Origin: JBBRYW01 sp038253945
GTDB lineage: Bacteria; Actinomycetota; Thermoleophilia; Gaiellales; Gaiellaceae
DNA length: 64,000 bases
Assembly: GCA_038253945.1 (NCBI GenBank)
Contig: JBBSGR010000013.1
Location: forward strand, 14,654 to 78,653
Reading direction: 5' to 3'
Every line of letters starts with the position of its first letter. Within the stretch, counting starts at the first letter, position 1. The notes beneath the pieces were generated by a model that was not told the origin of the DNA, did no database searches, and saw nothing but the letters and a program-made list of their open reading frames with translations. This document shows positions 49,687-59,189 of the stretch, piece by piece. The position numbers were made by a program, and so were the translations under genes.

Positions 49687-50530
49687 CCGGGTCGGGTTCC
49701 CGCGTATCGCCGATCGTGTCCGCGGAGAGGTCACGCGCACGAAGAACAGCCCCTGGCTGAATGCGCTCGCCCGCGCCGGCCTGATCGCGAAGGGAGCCTC
49801 GTTTGCGATCGTCGGCGTCCTCGCGGTCAAGCTCGCGCTCGGCGACGGCGGCAAGGCGACGAGCCGGCAGGGTGCGCTTGCGTCGATGGCGCATCACACC
49901 TTCGGCAAGATCCTGTTGATCCTGCTTGCGATCGGCTTCGCCAGCTATGCGATCTGGCGCTTTGCACAGACGTTCTTGGACAAGAACCATGAGGGCGACG
50001 GCATGAAGGGGCTGGCGAAGCGGGCCGGCTACTTCGGCCGCGGCGCCATCTATACCGGCCTCACCTTCTCGACGGTCAAGATCCTCGCCGGCTCGGGCCA
50101 GCAGCAATCGCAGAACGCGAAGGCGCACAAGACGGCCGCGACCGTCCTCTCGTGGCCCGGCGGAAAATGGATCGTCGGCATTGCGGGCCTCTGCCTGATC
50201 GGCGCCGGTCTCTACAACGGCTACCGCGGTGTGACGAAGAAGTTTCTCGAGAAGTGGCGGACCGGGAAGATGAGCGAGACCGAGCGAAACTGGGGTGAGC
50301 GCTCGGGCGTCGTGGGCCTGCTCGCGCGGATGGTCGTCTTCGGCTTGATCGGGATCTTCGTCACGAAAGCGGCGATCGACTACAACTCCAAGGAGGCGAT
50401 CGGCCTGGACGGCGCGCTCCAGAAGCTCGCGAATCACAGCTACGGCTCATGGTTGCTCGGCCTCGTCGCCGCCGGCCTGATCGCCTACGCGATCTTCTGC
50501 GCGTTCGAGGCCCGCTACCGCGAGGTCTGA
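49679..50530 (+). CDS. DUF1206 membrane protein
   Basis: 283 residues with three repeated two-helix units, each beginning like LARAGLIAKGASFAIVGVLAV, KRAGYFGRGAIYTGLTFS and LARMVVFGLIGIFVTKAAID, the DUF1206 pattern. Role unknown. Coupled to the PAP2 gene by an 8-nt overlap. Confidence 0.88.
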   Translation: MSDRVGFPRIADRVRGEVTRTKNSPWLNALARAGLIAKGASFAIVGVLAVKLALGDGGKATSRQGALASMAHHTFGKILLILLAIGFASYAIWRFAQTFLDKNHEGDGMKGLAKRAGYFGRGAIYTGLTFSTVKILAGSGQQQSQNAKAHKTAATVLSWPGGKWIVGIAGLCLIGAGLYNGYRGVTKKFLEKWRTGKMSETERNWGERSGVVGLLARMVVFGLIGIFVTKAAIDYNSKEAIGLDGALQKLANHSYGSWLLGLVAAGLIAYAIFCAFEARYREV

Positions 50531-50559
50531 GGGGCGCCGCGACCTCGACGAGGCCCCCG

Positions 50560-51025
50560 GCCTCGGGTATTCGCCGTCCGCCTGCGTCGCCGTTCGAGGT
50601 CACGAAACGGAAGGGGTTCCTCGGATTACGCCTGACGAAGCCGGCCTGGCCCCAGTCGACGACGACAAAGTCGCCCCCAAGCCTCTTCGTACCGAATGGC
50701 CCCCGGATAACGGCAGTCCAACGCCACGGGCCGAGCTCATCGGGTGCGACTCGCGCCTTCCAGGTGTCACGCTGGTAGTAGAAGCCGCCCACCGAAAATG
50801 GGCGATTCCGCGACCGAAAATCGACCCGGACAGTTACGCGCGTCCAGGGATTGACCGGCCCCCGGCTCGTGTAAGGAAGCGTGATCTCGTAGACGGAGTA
50901 GCGGCCGACGGTCGGCCCCGTAGCCGTGCCTCCCGGTCCAAGTCCACCGGCGGGGGCCGCCCTCCAAGCGCGGAAACGATCGCCACGAAGGTGACGAGGA
51001 GGACTGGCTTGCGTGCAGTACTCAT
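50560..51025 (-). pseudogene. Truncated DUF5060-type glycoside-hydrolase-associated protein
   Basis: A signal peptide (PVLLVTFVAIVSA) starts at 51025. After a frameshift near 50980 the text continues VGRYSVYEITLPYTS, VRVDFRSRNRPFSVGGFYYQ, RVAPDELGPWRWTAVI and PRNPFRFVTSNGD, a DUF5060 domain that normally precedes a glycoside-hydrolase barrel. The barrel is absent. Nonfunctional remnant. Confidence 0.65.
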
Positions 51026-51121
51026 GCCCTGTGGCGTCGGGTCGCGGTGCTTGTTGGGGGGGTGTGTCGTTCCGCGGCCAGCTCTGCCACGAGCTTACGC
51101 GGTGCCGGCAAGCGTCAGGAG

Positions 51122-51400
51122 TCACTGCAGCTCGGTCCCGTCCCTGACGAGCACTCTTCCGGACGACAATCGCAGCACCGCATCCCAGGGCACGGTCTTG
51201 GCGCCGGTCCGCAGCTTCGTATCGGTGCGAGCACTACCCAGCCTGATCCCGAAGTGCTCGAGAAGGGCGCTCTTGCCGACGATCAGACCGGTGATCAGCA
51301 GCCTCTCGCCTCGCCGTTCCGCGCGCACGTCGTGGACGTGTCCAAGGCGACGGCCGGACTCCGTCTCGACCTTTCGGTGGAGGAGCTCGGAAAGGCGCAT
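51122..51400 (-). CDS. PRC-barrel domain protein
   Basis: 92 residues: MRLSELLHRKVETESGRRLGHVHDVRAER, VGKSALLEHFGIR, VPWDAVLRLSSGRVLVRDG, one PRC barrel. Such small proteins bind or regulate other membrane proteins. Overlaps the upstream PRC gene (TGATG) in the operon with the NRAMP transporter. Confidence 0.8.
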   Translation of the reverse strand: MRLSELLHRKVETESGRRLGHVHDVRAERRGERLLITGLIVGKSALLEHFGIRLGSARTDTKLRTGAKTVPWDAVLRLSSGRVLVRDGTELQ

Positions 51401-51747
51401 CAGGATCCCGGCAGGCGCCGGACGAGCCGCGCCGCGCGATCGTCGCCTCGGCCGAGACGCAACTGCTGCGCCGGCTGCTTCAGGGTCACGACCGAGGACA
51501 CGTCCTCCACCTCGCTCCAGGGGATGCGCACTGCGCTGCCGGAGAGCGCCGCCGCGAGCCGCCCAAGCATGCCGCGACCGCGCCACGCAGCGCCGCCGAC
51601 GAGGATGGAGGCCACCTCCGGCTCGCCGCCCGGCACTGCCGTGAGCTCCAGATCGTCGACCTTGCCGCAGTTGCGCCCGTCTCGGTCGACGAGCTGGTGG
51701 TCGAGCAGGCCGAGGCCGAGGTCGAGCTCGCGCCCCGGGCTGCTCAA
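51400..51747 (-). CDS. PRC-barrel-like protein
   Basis: 115 residues: LGLLDHQLVDRDGRNCGKVDDLEL, SAVRIPWSEVEDVSSVVTLK. A second PRC-like barrel, probably working with its neighbour. Overlaps the NRAMP-like gene end by 4 nt, forming a lipoprotein-transporter-PRC-PRC operon. Confidence 0.78.
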   Translation of the reverse strand: MSSPGRELDLGLGLLDHQLVDRDGRNCGKVDDLELTAVPGGEPEVASILVGGAAWRGRGMLGRLAAALSGSAVRIPWSEVEDVSSVVTLKQPAQQLRLGRGDDRAARLVRRLPGS

Positions 51748-52970
51748 CCCTGGCCTCCGTTCGTGAGCAGGAGCAGGGGGATCGCCGAGATGCTGATCGC
51801 CAGGATGAGGACGAAGTAGAGGACGCCGAGCACGTTCGAAGCTCGGCCGTTCCTGGAGTCGCCCATGTAGGCCGGGTCGTTGGCGACGAGCAGGATCGGC
51901 AGGAAGGTGAGCGGAAGCGCGACGACGGAGAAGATGACGGAGTACTCGGTCAGTTTGACGGGGTCGTACCCGGTCATCACGATCGCGAGCGCGAGCGCGA
52001 AGATCACGATCCAGGTGAGAGCAAAGCGAGGCGCGCCGCCGGGGCGTTCGCGCTTACCCCACTGCCAGCCGAAGAACTGAGCCAGGTTGTAGGCCCCGGA
52101 GAAGCTCGTCTCGATTGCCGCGCCGCCAACCGCGAACAGGATGCCGACGAGCGCCAGCAGGAGCCCGATCTTGCCGAGCGCGTCCTGCGCGCCGAGCGCC
52201 GGCGTGCCGAGAAACTGCGGGTTGATCCCGCGCGGCAGAAAGAGCACGGCGGCGAGGATCATCAGCGAGAAAGAGAGAAAGGCGCCGAGCCCGTAGCCGA
52301 TCACGGAGGTGATCTTGTTGATCCGCAGGTCCTCCCTCCCCCAGGCATCCTCGACCGCTCCGGACGAATAGAAGTAGACCTCGTACGGGGTCAACGCCGC
52401 CCCGAGCAGCCCGACCACGAAGTAGAGGAAGACGAGATGACTACCGGTGTGCATTCCCGGGACGAAGCCGTGGGCGACCTGGCCCCAGCTCGGCCCCACT
52501 TTGACCGCGGCGACGGCGAAGACGAGCAGGCAGAGACCCACGTAGCCGAACAGGCGCTCGAGCCACTCGAACGGAAGCACCCAGGAAACGACCACGATTC
52601 CGACGACGCCGAGCCCGATCAGGAAGCGGTATGGCAGGCCCGACAAAAGCTGCAGCACGATTGCGACTCCTCCGACCTCGGCTGCGCAGGTCATCAGGTT
52701 TACGACCTCCGAGGCGATCAGGGTGCCGAGGCCGGCGCCGAAGCCGGCCCGTTCGCGGACGAGGTCGAAGACGGGGCGCTTCGAGATGGCGGCGACGCGG
52801 CCGCACATCTCCGAGTAGACGATGATTCCGACCACACCGACCACGACCACCCAAAGGAGCTGGAAGCCGAACGTGGCGCCGGCCTGGGTGTTGAAGACGA
52901 GGTCGCCGATGTCGACGAAGCCGCCGATCGCCGACAGGATCCCGAGCGCGATCTGCAGGAACTGCTTCAC
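51744..52970 (-). CDS. NRAMP-related divalent metal transporter
   Basis: 408 residues with about 11 membrane helices. The NRAMP helix-1 motif DPGN reads DIGD (GGFVDIGDLVF), and the helix-6 motif MPHN reads TPYE (GAALTPYEVYFYSSG). Loss of the soft-ligand Met is what NRAMP-related Mg2+ transporters show, so Mg2+ rather than Mn2+/Fe2+ is plausible. GTG 52970 overlaps the upstream lipoprotein gene. Confidence 0.88.
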   Translation of the reverse strand: MKQFLQIALGILSAIGGFVDIGDLVFNTQAGATFGFQLLWVVVVGVVGIIVYSEMCGRVAAISKRPVFDLVRERAGFGAGLGTLIASEVVNLMTCAAEVGGVAIVLQLLSGLPYRFLIGLGVVGIVVVSWVLPFEWLERLFGYVGLCLLVFAVAAVKVGPSWGQVAHGFVPGMHTGSHLVFLYFVVGLLGAALTPYEVYFYSSGAVEDAWGREDLRINKITSVIGYGLGAFLSFSLMILAAVLFLPRGINPQFLGTPALGAQDALGKIGLLLALVGILFAVGGAAIETSFSGAYNLAQFFGWQWGKRERPGGAPRFALTWIVIFALALAIVMTGYDPVKLTEYSVIFSVVALPLTFLPILLVANDPAYMGDSRNGRASNVLGVLYFVLILAISISAIPLLLLTNGGQG

Positions 52971-53386
52971 AGGCTCTTACCGAGCTTCGAGATGGCATCC
53001 GCGGCCTGAGCGAGGTCCTGTTGGAGCCGCCGCTGTGTCGCATGGTCGGAGCCCGAGCGGGAGAGGCGCTCGAGGTCGCTGTTGACACGCGCCGCGAGCT
53101 GCGCCAGCCGGCGGCCTTTCGGCGTTTGTCCCCGCGCGAGCTTCGCGCGGCTCGACCGGGCGGCCTGCTCCAGGAAGCGGGCGTGAATCCGGGTGAAGGT
53201 CGAGGTCGAACGGCCCCGTGCGGCGTCGTCGGCCAGAAGAGTGCCTTCGGACGCGAGCGACTGGACGCCTTTCGCCTCTTGGCTCAGCGCCTTCTTGCTG
53301 AGCATGCCCTGCCCGCCGCAGCCGGCTAGCAGAAGCACCGCCGCGAGTGCGGCCGCAAGGCGTCCGGGCCGCCCGGCTATGAGCAT
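52967..53386 (-). CDS. Lipoprotein, helical
   Basis: 139 residues. Lipoprotein signal LAAALAAVLLLAGCGG (Cys about 24), then helix-rich sequence (ARFLEQAARSSRAKLA, RRLQQDLAQAADAISKLG). Co-transcribed with the NRAMP-like transporter and PRC proteins. No family assigned. The 53387-53662 stretch to the next gene holds nothing I can support. Confidence 0.78.
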   Translation of the reverse strand: MLIAGRPGRLAAALAAVLLLAGCGGQGMLSKKALSQEAKGVQSLASEGTLLADDAARGRSTSTFTRIHARFLEQAARSSRAKLARGQTPKGRRLAQLAARVNSDLERLSRSGSDHATQRRLQQDLAQAADAISKLGKSL

Positions 53387-53662
53387 TGCCGCGGTCGGCG
53401 CTTCTGTGGGCGGCCGTGGGCCCTCCTCGACGAATGTGACACTGACGAGTACCTGTAGCGGCGGCATCGATCGGCCCTTGTGCTTTGCAGAAATCGAGCT
53501 TTCGGTGAGCGCATACCTGATTTACGCGCCCAGAGCTGCCGAAACCCGGCTGCCCGCTCTCGCGCCGATCGCGGCGATCAACGTGCAGGAGGCCAAGCCC
53601 CGCCTGAGTCGCTGCGGCGCGCTTTCGTTTCGGGCGCTGCGGCGCGGGAGATACGACGTGTG

Positions 53663-54619
53663 ATGGCGATCGGCGGTACGCAGCCCGACCGGATCGGGGT
53701 AAAGGGCGGAGGTGAGGTTCCTCCGCGGCTTGATCGCCGATCCTGGTGGGCGGCGCTCAAGCGGACCGGGAGAGAGTTTCGCGAGGACAACCTGACCGAC
53801 TGGGCGGCGGCGCTCACCTACTACGGTGTTCTCTCGATCTTTCCGGCCCTGATCGTGCTGGTATCGATCCTCGGACTGATCGGCAGCTCCGTCACCGACC
53901 TTCTGCTCAAGAATCTGACCTCGTTCACGCCAGGCCCGGCCCGCCAGATCCTGGCGAGCGCCTTTCAAGGGCTGAGCGCGAGTCGCGGCGGTGCCGGGGT
54001 CCTCTTCATTGCCGGGCTCCTTGGCGCCTTGTGGTCGGCCTCCGGCTACGTCGGCGGTTTCATGCGCGCCTCGAACGCGATCTGGGACGCCCCCGAAGGC
54101 CGGCCCGTCTGGAAGACGGTGCCGCTTCGCCTCGGCGTCACGATCGTGATGTTGATCCTGCTGACGGCGAGCGCAGTGGCGGTCGTCGTAACCGGCCCGC
54201 TCGCGGACCGGGTTGGCAAGCTGATCGGGCTCGGGGGTGCCTTCGTGACCGCGTGGGACATCGGTAAGTGGCCGGTTCTCGTCGTGATCGTCAGCCTGAT
54301 GTTCTCCATCCTCTACTACTCCGCGCCGAATGTCCGCCAGCCGAGTTTTCGCTGGCTCACGCCTGGTGGAGTTGCCGCCGTTCTGCTCTGGATGCTGGCG
54401 TCGGCCGCCTTTGCTCTCTACGTGGCCAAGTTCGGGTCGTACAACAAGACCTACGGGACGCTCGGGGGGATCATCGTCTTCCTGGTCTGGCTCTGGATCT
54501 CGAACGTGGCGATCCTGCTCGGAGCTGAGCTGAACGCCGAGCTCGAGCGCGGGCGCCAGATCGAGCTTGGTCAGCCGGAGGACAAGGAGCCGTTTCTGCC
54601 GCTCCGAGACGCGCCGTAG
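53663..54619 (+). CDS. YihY/BrkB-family membrane protein
   Basis: 318 residues: FREDNLTDWAAALTYYGVLSIFPALI, SASGYVGGFMRASNAIWD, YYSAPNVRQPSFRWLTPGG, YNKTYGTLGGIIVFLVWLWISN, AELNAELER. Six membrane helices. Once called ribonuclease BN; now seen as membrane proteins of unclear function. ATG 53663. Confidence 0.92.
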   Translation: MAIGGTQPDRIGVKGGGEVPPRLDRRSWWAALKRTGREFREDNLTDWAAALTYYGVLSIFPALIVLVSILGLIGSSVTDLLLKNLTSFTPGPARQILASAFQGLSASRGGAGVLFIAGLLGALWSASGYVGGFMRASNAIWDAPEGRPVWKTVPLRLGVTIVMLILLTASAVAVVVTGPLADRVGKLIGLGGAFVTAWDIGKWPVLVVIVSLMFSILYYSAPNVRQPSFRWLTPGGVAAVLLWMLASAAFALYVAKFGSYNKTYGTLGGIIVFLVWLWISNVAILLGAELNAELERGRQIELGQPEDKEPFLPLRDAP

Positions 54620-54671
54620 GCCGACCGTGGGCGAATTCTGTTCCGCATTCGTTTTCCCCGGGCGGACGCGA

Positions 54672-55430
54672 TCAGGCCACCCGCGCGGGCTCGAGGTCGG
54701 TGGGCGGCGCGACGGTCGTAGCTCGCGGTCTGCGCTCGAGCAGGTTGTTCGCGACGAGCGCTGAGATCGTCAGCGCCGCGCCGGCGAGCTCGACGGCGCC
54801 CGGCCGATAGCCGCGCACGATCTCGATCGCGAAGGTTGTCACGGGGATGAGGTTCCCGAACAGGACCGCGTTCTGCGGTCCGAGCAAGCCGATCGCTGCA
54901 TTCCACGCCAGCACTGCGACGACCGCGCCCGGGACCGCGAGGTACGCGATCTGCGGCGTCACCGACCAGAGCTGGTGGGCGGACGGCGACGAGGCGAGCC
55001 CGAAGCCGAGCGCGACCGCGGTCGCGGCGGCGATCGACAGCCAGCCGAGCGCCGCGGTCAGCGTCGTATAGCGGAGCGGCGAGAAGTCGCTGAACTGCGT
55101 TGCGCCGAGCCCGAGCCCAACGATGAGCGACGCGCTCTGCGGCCGCGCGTGTGCGAGCCCCGTGTACGCGAGCAGGTTGAAGCCCGCGAAACCGAGCGAA
55201 CCGAGCCAGAACAGTCGGAGCCCCTTTCCGTCGAGCCGGAGCGCACGCATGCCTTCGACCGCCACGAGCACGATGCCCCAGAGGAGCACCGCAGCGGCGT
55301 AGCGGATCGTGGAAAGCGGGAAGGCGTTGACGCTGCCGAGCGCCGACTTCCCGACGACGAACTGCCCGCCCCAAGCGAGGGCGGTCGTGGTGGCGAAGAT
55401 CGCACCGAGCGCAGTCCTTCTCGTCCGCAT
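54672..55430 (-). CDS. EamA/DMT-family transporter with a missing central segment
   Basis: 252 residues. Begins like a full EamA protein (LGAIFATTTALAWGGQFVVGK) and ends with the second repeat (AYLAVPGAVVAVLAWNAAIGLLG, FGNLIPVTTFAIEIVRG). After RPQSASLIV the text jumps via GLGLGATQ to FSDFSPLRYTTLTAALGW, skipping roughly 60-70 residues (end of repeat 1). About eight helices instead of ten, which breaks the inverted repeat, so function is doubtful. ATG 55430. Confidence 0.82.
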   Translation of the reverse strand: MRTRRTALGAIFATTTALAWGGQFVVGKSALGSVNAFPLSTIRYAAAVLLWGIVLVAVEGMRALRLDGKGLRLFWLGSLGFAGFNLLAYTGLAHARPQSASLIVGLGLGATQFSDFSPLRYTTLTAALGWLSIAAATAVALGFGLASSPSAHQLWSVTPQIAYLAVPGAVVAVLAWNAAIGLLGPQNAVLFGNLIPVTTFAIEIVRGYRPGAVELAGAALTISALVANNLLERRPRATTVAPPTDLEPARVA

Positions 55431-55462
55431 CTTTGGAATGAACGACGGCCGCGCTACGTGTA

Positions 55463-55480
55463 TTTCGACAATGGTCGAAA
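55463..55480. promoter_or_regulatory. 7-bp palindrome upstream of the EamA gene
   Basis: TTTCGAC (55463-55469), AATG, GTCGAAA (55474-55480), 33 nt before the EamA ATG on the minus strand. Size and place suit an operator. Confidence 0.3.
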
Positions 55481-55524
55481 CTGAGCTGACCGACCTTGCG
55501 GCGGCGCGTAGACTCGTGACACCG

Positions 55525-55737
55525 ATGACGTTGCGCTGCCTGGCGGCAGCGCTGGCAGCGGCGCTTTTGCTGCCGGCGTCGGGATCCGCGAAGCAGGTGA
55601 CGGCGCTGCTCGCCGTCGGGGCCGATGGACGCTCCGTCAACGTCGGCGGCGGCTGGCCCTTGCTGAGCGAGATGCGACCGCTCGATGCACAGCCGCGACA
55701 CGTCCGGACGGTTCCTACCAGGTGCTCTATCCACTGA
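55525..55737 (+). pseudogene. Fragment of a secreted protein
   Basis: Signal peptide LRCLAAALAAALLLPASGSA followed by TALLAVGADGRSVNVGGGW. The frame then slips near 55690; the other frame reads PDGSYQVLYPLM. Sequence then runs into an MFS fragment. A short remnant of an exported protein of unknown family. Confidence 0.5.
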
Positions 55738-55743
55738 TGGCAG

Positions 55744-56006
55744 GCGGCCGCGCTCGGGCTGCTCGTCGCCGGCGATGGAGCCTTCGGGCCCTCGCTCGCG
55801 GCCGCGGCATTGCTGAGCGTCGGGACGGCGATGGTCTACCCAACGTTGATCGCGGCCGTTTCGGATGCCAGCCAGCCGCTGCACCGCGCCCGCGTCGCCG
55901 GCGTCTACCGCTTCTGGCGCGACTTCGGCTTCGTCCTCGGCGCCCTGATCGCCGGAATCGGCGCCGACGCGGCCTCAGCACAGACGGCGATCCTGATCGC
56001 CAGGCG
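55744..56006 (+). pseudogene. MFS transporter fragment
   Basis: Frame reads SLAAAALLSVGTAMVYPTLIAAVSD, RARVAGVYRFWRDFGFVLGALIAG, ADAASAQTAILIA: about three membrane segments with the GVYRFWRDxG motif of some MFS proteins. No start, no rest of the transporter; flanked by unrelated remnants. Confidence 0.6.
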
Positions 56007-57981
56007 ATGCGCGACGACCTCCCGAGCGGCACGGTCACCTCTTGTTCACGGATGTGGAGGGGGCAACGAAGCTCCTCCACGAGTTGGGGCCGGAAACGTA
56101 TGCGCAGGCGCTGGCGAAGCATCGTCGGGTGGTTCGGGAAACGGTCGCCGCTTCTGGTGGGGTCGAGGTCGATATACAGGGTGATGCCTTCTTCGTGGCT
56201 TTTGCGATCGCCCCGGCAGCGCTGGCCGCCGCCACCGAGATCAGCGACGGGCTTGGCTCGGGGCCTATCCGGGTGCGGATGGGTGTGCATAGCGGCACGC
56301 CGCTTCTGACCGATGAGGGGTACGTTGGTGTCGATGTGCATCGGGCCGCGCGGATCGCGGCCTGCGGTCATGGCGGCCAGATCTTGGTGTCCTCTGCGAC
56401 CGCCGGACTGGTCGCCTCGGACTGCTTGCGCGATCTGGGCGAGCACCGGCTGAAGGATCTCTCTGCGCCAGAGCGGATCTACCAGCTCGGCGGCGAGGAG
56501 TTTCCGCCGCTCCGAACGCTGTACCGGACGAACCTGCCGGTCCCGGCAACGCCGTTCCTGGGACGCGAGCGTGAGCTGGAAGAGCTGGCGGAGCTGTTCG
56601 CGCAGGACGATCGGCGGCTGATCACATTGACGGGGCCGGGCGGTACCGGCAAGACACGGCTGGGATTACAGGCGGCTGCCGCTGCGGCGGATCGCTTTCC
56701 CGGTGGCGTGTTCTGGGTGCCTCTTGTGTCCCTGCGGGATCCGCAGCTGGTGCTCTCGACCGCGGGTCAGGCTGTCGGCGCGAAAAACGATGTTTCCGAG
56801 CACATCGCCGATCGCTTCTTATTGTTCGTGCTCGACAACTTCGAGCAGGTCGTCCAGGCGGCCGAAGATCTCGCTGAGCTGATGGCGACCTGCCCGAACC
56901 TGCGATTGCTCGTGACGAGTCGGGAGCTCTTGCGGTTGCCGGGTGAGCAGGCGTACCAGGTACCTGCTCTCGAAGCTTCAGAGGGGTCGAGCTGTTCGTT
57001 GCCCGAGCGCGCTCGGCTGACGCGCAGTTCCAACCGACTGGTGCGGTGGACGAATTATGCGTGCGTCTGGAGCAGCTGCCGCTGGCGTTGGAGCTGGCGG
57101 CCGCACGTGTGCGGGTGCTGTCGCCGGAGAAATTGCTGGAGCGTCTCTCGCGGCGACTCGACATCCTGAAGTCAGGGCGCGGCGTCGATGCTCGCCAACA
57201 GACGTTGCGAGCGACGATCGAGTGGAGCCACGAGCTGCTGGACGTCGAGGAGAAGGAGCTGTTCGCGCGACTGGCCGTCTTCAACGGAGGCTGCACGCTC
57301 GAGGCGGCGGAGGCGGTCGTCGATGCCGACCTAGATGTTCTGCAGGCGCTGGTCGACAAGAGACTCGAATGGGTACGCGATCAGGGCCGCTTTGGATGCT
57401 GGAGACGATTCGCGAGTACGCCGTGGAGCAGCTAGACCTGTCTGGCGAGAGAGACGGGGTGGTTGGCCGCCACGCAGACTATTTCCTCGCGTTGGCGGAG
57501 GAAGCGGAGCCGCACCTGGTGGAGGAAACAGCGACCGGGTGGCTCGACCGGCTGGAGGTTGAGCACGACAACCTCCGCGCCGCGTTCGCCCGCTTCGACG
57601 GCGCAGGCGAGGGCGAGCAGCTTCAGCGTTTGGCGGGAGCGCTGGCGGATTCTGGCAAGTCCGAAGGCCGCTTGTTGAGGGGACGAGGTGGCTCGAGCGG
57701 GCGCTTGCGGCGGATGCTCGCCCGACCGCTGCGCGCGGAAACTACTCGCCCAGGCCGAAGGCTCGTTTAGGGAGCTCGGGGTCAGCCAGCCCTGGCTGAC
57801 GAGAAACAACGACCGGGCTCTCGAGCTCGTCCGCGTGCAACTTGACGACGCCGCCTTCGATGCGGCCCGGGCGGAGGGGGCAGCCCTCTCGACCGAGGAT
57901 GCGATCGCACTCGCGATGACCGCGCTCGCGGCTGCTTCAAACGATGCGTCGCAACCGTTGGCTACAGATCCTTCGGCGTAG
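56007..57981 (+). pseudogene. Adenylate/guanylate-cyclase plus NB-ARC regulator, multiply frameshifted
   Basis: ATG 56007 begins DLPSGTVT; a missing T near 56039 shifts frame to LFTDVEGATKLLHELG (class III cyclase domain, GDAFFVAF metal region). Then GRERELEELAEL, Walker A LTGPGGTGKTRLG and LLFVLDNFEQV of an NB-ARC/AfsR-like ATPase. Shifts near 56985 and 57370 separate VDELCVRLEQLPLALELAAARV, ETIREYAVEQL and later helical repeats; the tail to 57981 is also out of frame. Resembles mycobacterial cyclase-LuxR regulators. Inactive. Confidence 0.82.
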
Positions 57982-58089
57982 GCCGGGTCTGCGGATCGAC
58001 GCTCGCGGGATCGCGATGAACCCCTGTGCCCTACAGCGCTACGGCACTCTCACCGCAACCGCCGCGAGCCGGCCGGGTCAGATGACGGC

Positions 58090-59018
58090 TCAGCAGTACT
58101 GCCAGCCCGTGGGCCGGTTGACCGAACGCTGACTGCAGCCCCCGAGGTTGCTGTGCAAGACGACCACGCCGTCCCGCGTGTTTATCTTGAAGCTGCCGGA
58201 GAACTTGCCGCCCCCATCGTTACGCAGCACTCCGACCCGCGCATCTGCGAAGAACGCGGTGAGCGTGACGCTGGCGTTGTCGCTGGTCGCCGACACCTTC
58301 AGATCCCCGTTCTGCGACAGGGTCGCAGTCGGGATCGTGATGATGTTGGTCTGCGCTGTGGGCACCTGGAAGAAGGTCGTCTGCGCCTCCGTTGTCGAGA
58401 CACCCGCTGAGACGTGAATCAGGAAGGTGCGGTTGAGCACGAAAGTCGTGATCGGGAAGGTCGCAGACGTTGCCGGTGCAGTGATCGTCACGAAGGGAGG
58501 GATTGATACCTGCCCATCCGCAGCCAGCAAGACCGTCACCGACCCGTCGGGTGTCCGGTTGAGCGTGACCGTCCCCGTAGCGGTGTTGCCCTGCACTGTC
58601 TTGGCGGGCTGCACGACAAGGCTCGACACTGCGACGGCGGTCGAGGGCGGCGGAGGCGGCGGCGGAGGTGGCTGTGTCGAGATCGTGCAGCCGGCCAGCG
58701 TCGCCGACGCCGAGCTCACCGGATCACTGACCGTGACGCGGCAATCCGGCCGTCGAGAAGCCGCTTGCCTGCACCCCGAAAGGCGCCGTTGGCGTCGGCA
58801 GTAGCCGCCGCCGACGAAGCACTGCTGCGAACGGTGACCGTCGAGCCGGGCTGCGCGCCCGTTCCCTCCACCCGCAGCTGCCCGCTGCTGAGCTCTGCTC
58901 GGGAGACGCTGACCGCGGCCTGCGCGATGGGCGCGAGCGCGAGCATCGTTGCCAGCGCCATTGCCGCTGCTATGACGGCCGCGGGTGCGCGGCGGTGGGT
59001 TCGTTTAGTGCGCGTCAT
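58090..59018 (-). pseudogene. Secreted beta-sandwich protein with poly-Pro linker, frameshifted
   Basis: From ATG 59018: signal peptide AAAMALATMLALAPIAQAA, then SGQLRVEGTGAQPGSTVTVR. The frame breaks near 58765 and 58745; the next frame holds VSSASATLAGCTIS, nine prolines, then AVSSLVVQPAKTVQGNTATGTVTL, ATSATFPITTF and GKFSGSFKI, Ig-like beta-sandwich repeats of surface proteins. Two indels separate export signal from the body. Confidence 0.7.
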
Positions 59019-59189
59019 GCTTCGCCTCCACTCTTCGGGTACTTGCCCATACGTCCCTTTCGGCGATTCGGATTTCCGGCTCTCGGCGCAGGTGACGACC
59101 ATCTGGACGCCGAACCTTGCGGTTAAAGAATCCTGAACTCTCGAGGCGGGCGCTTGCCTCCGGCTCGGACGGGGACATACCGTTGGGCC

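Noticed and set aside
58660..58680. Proline-codon run as a recombination or phase-variation repeat
   Set aside because: The nine-proline tract is short, uses mixed codons, and lies in an already frameshifted gene, so phase variation is not supported.
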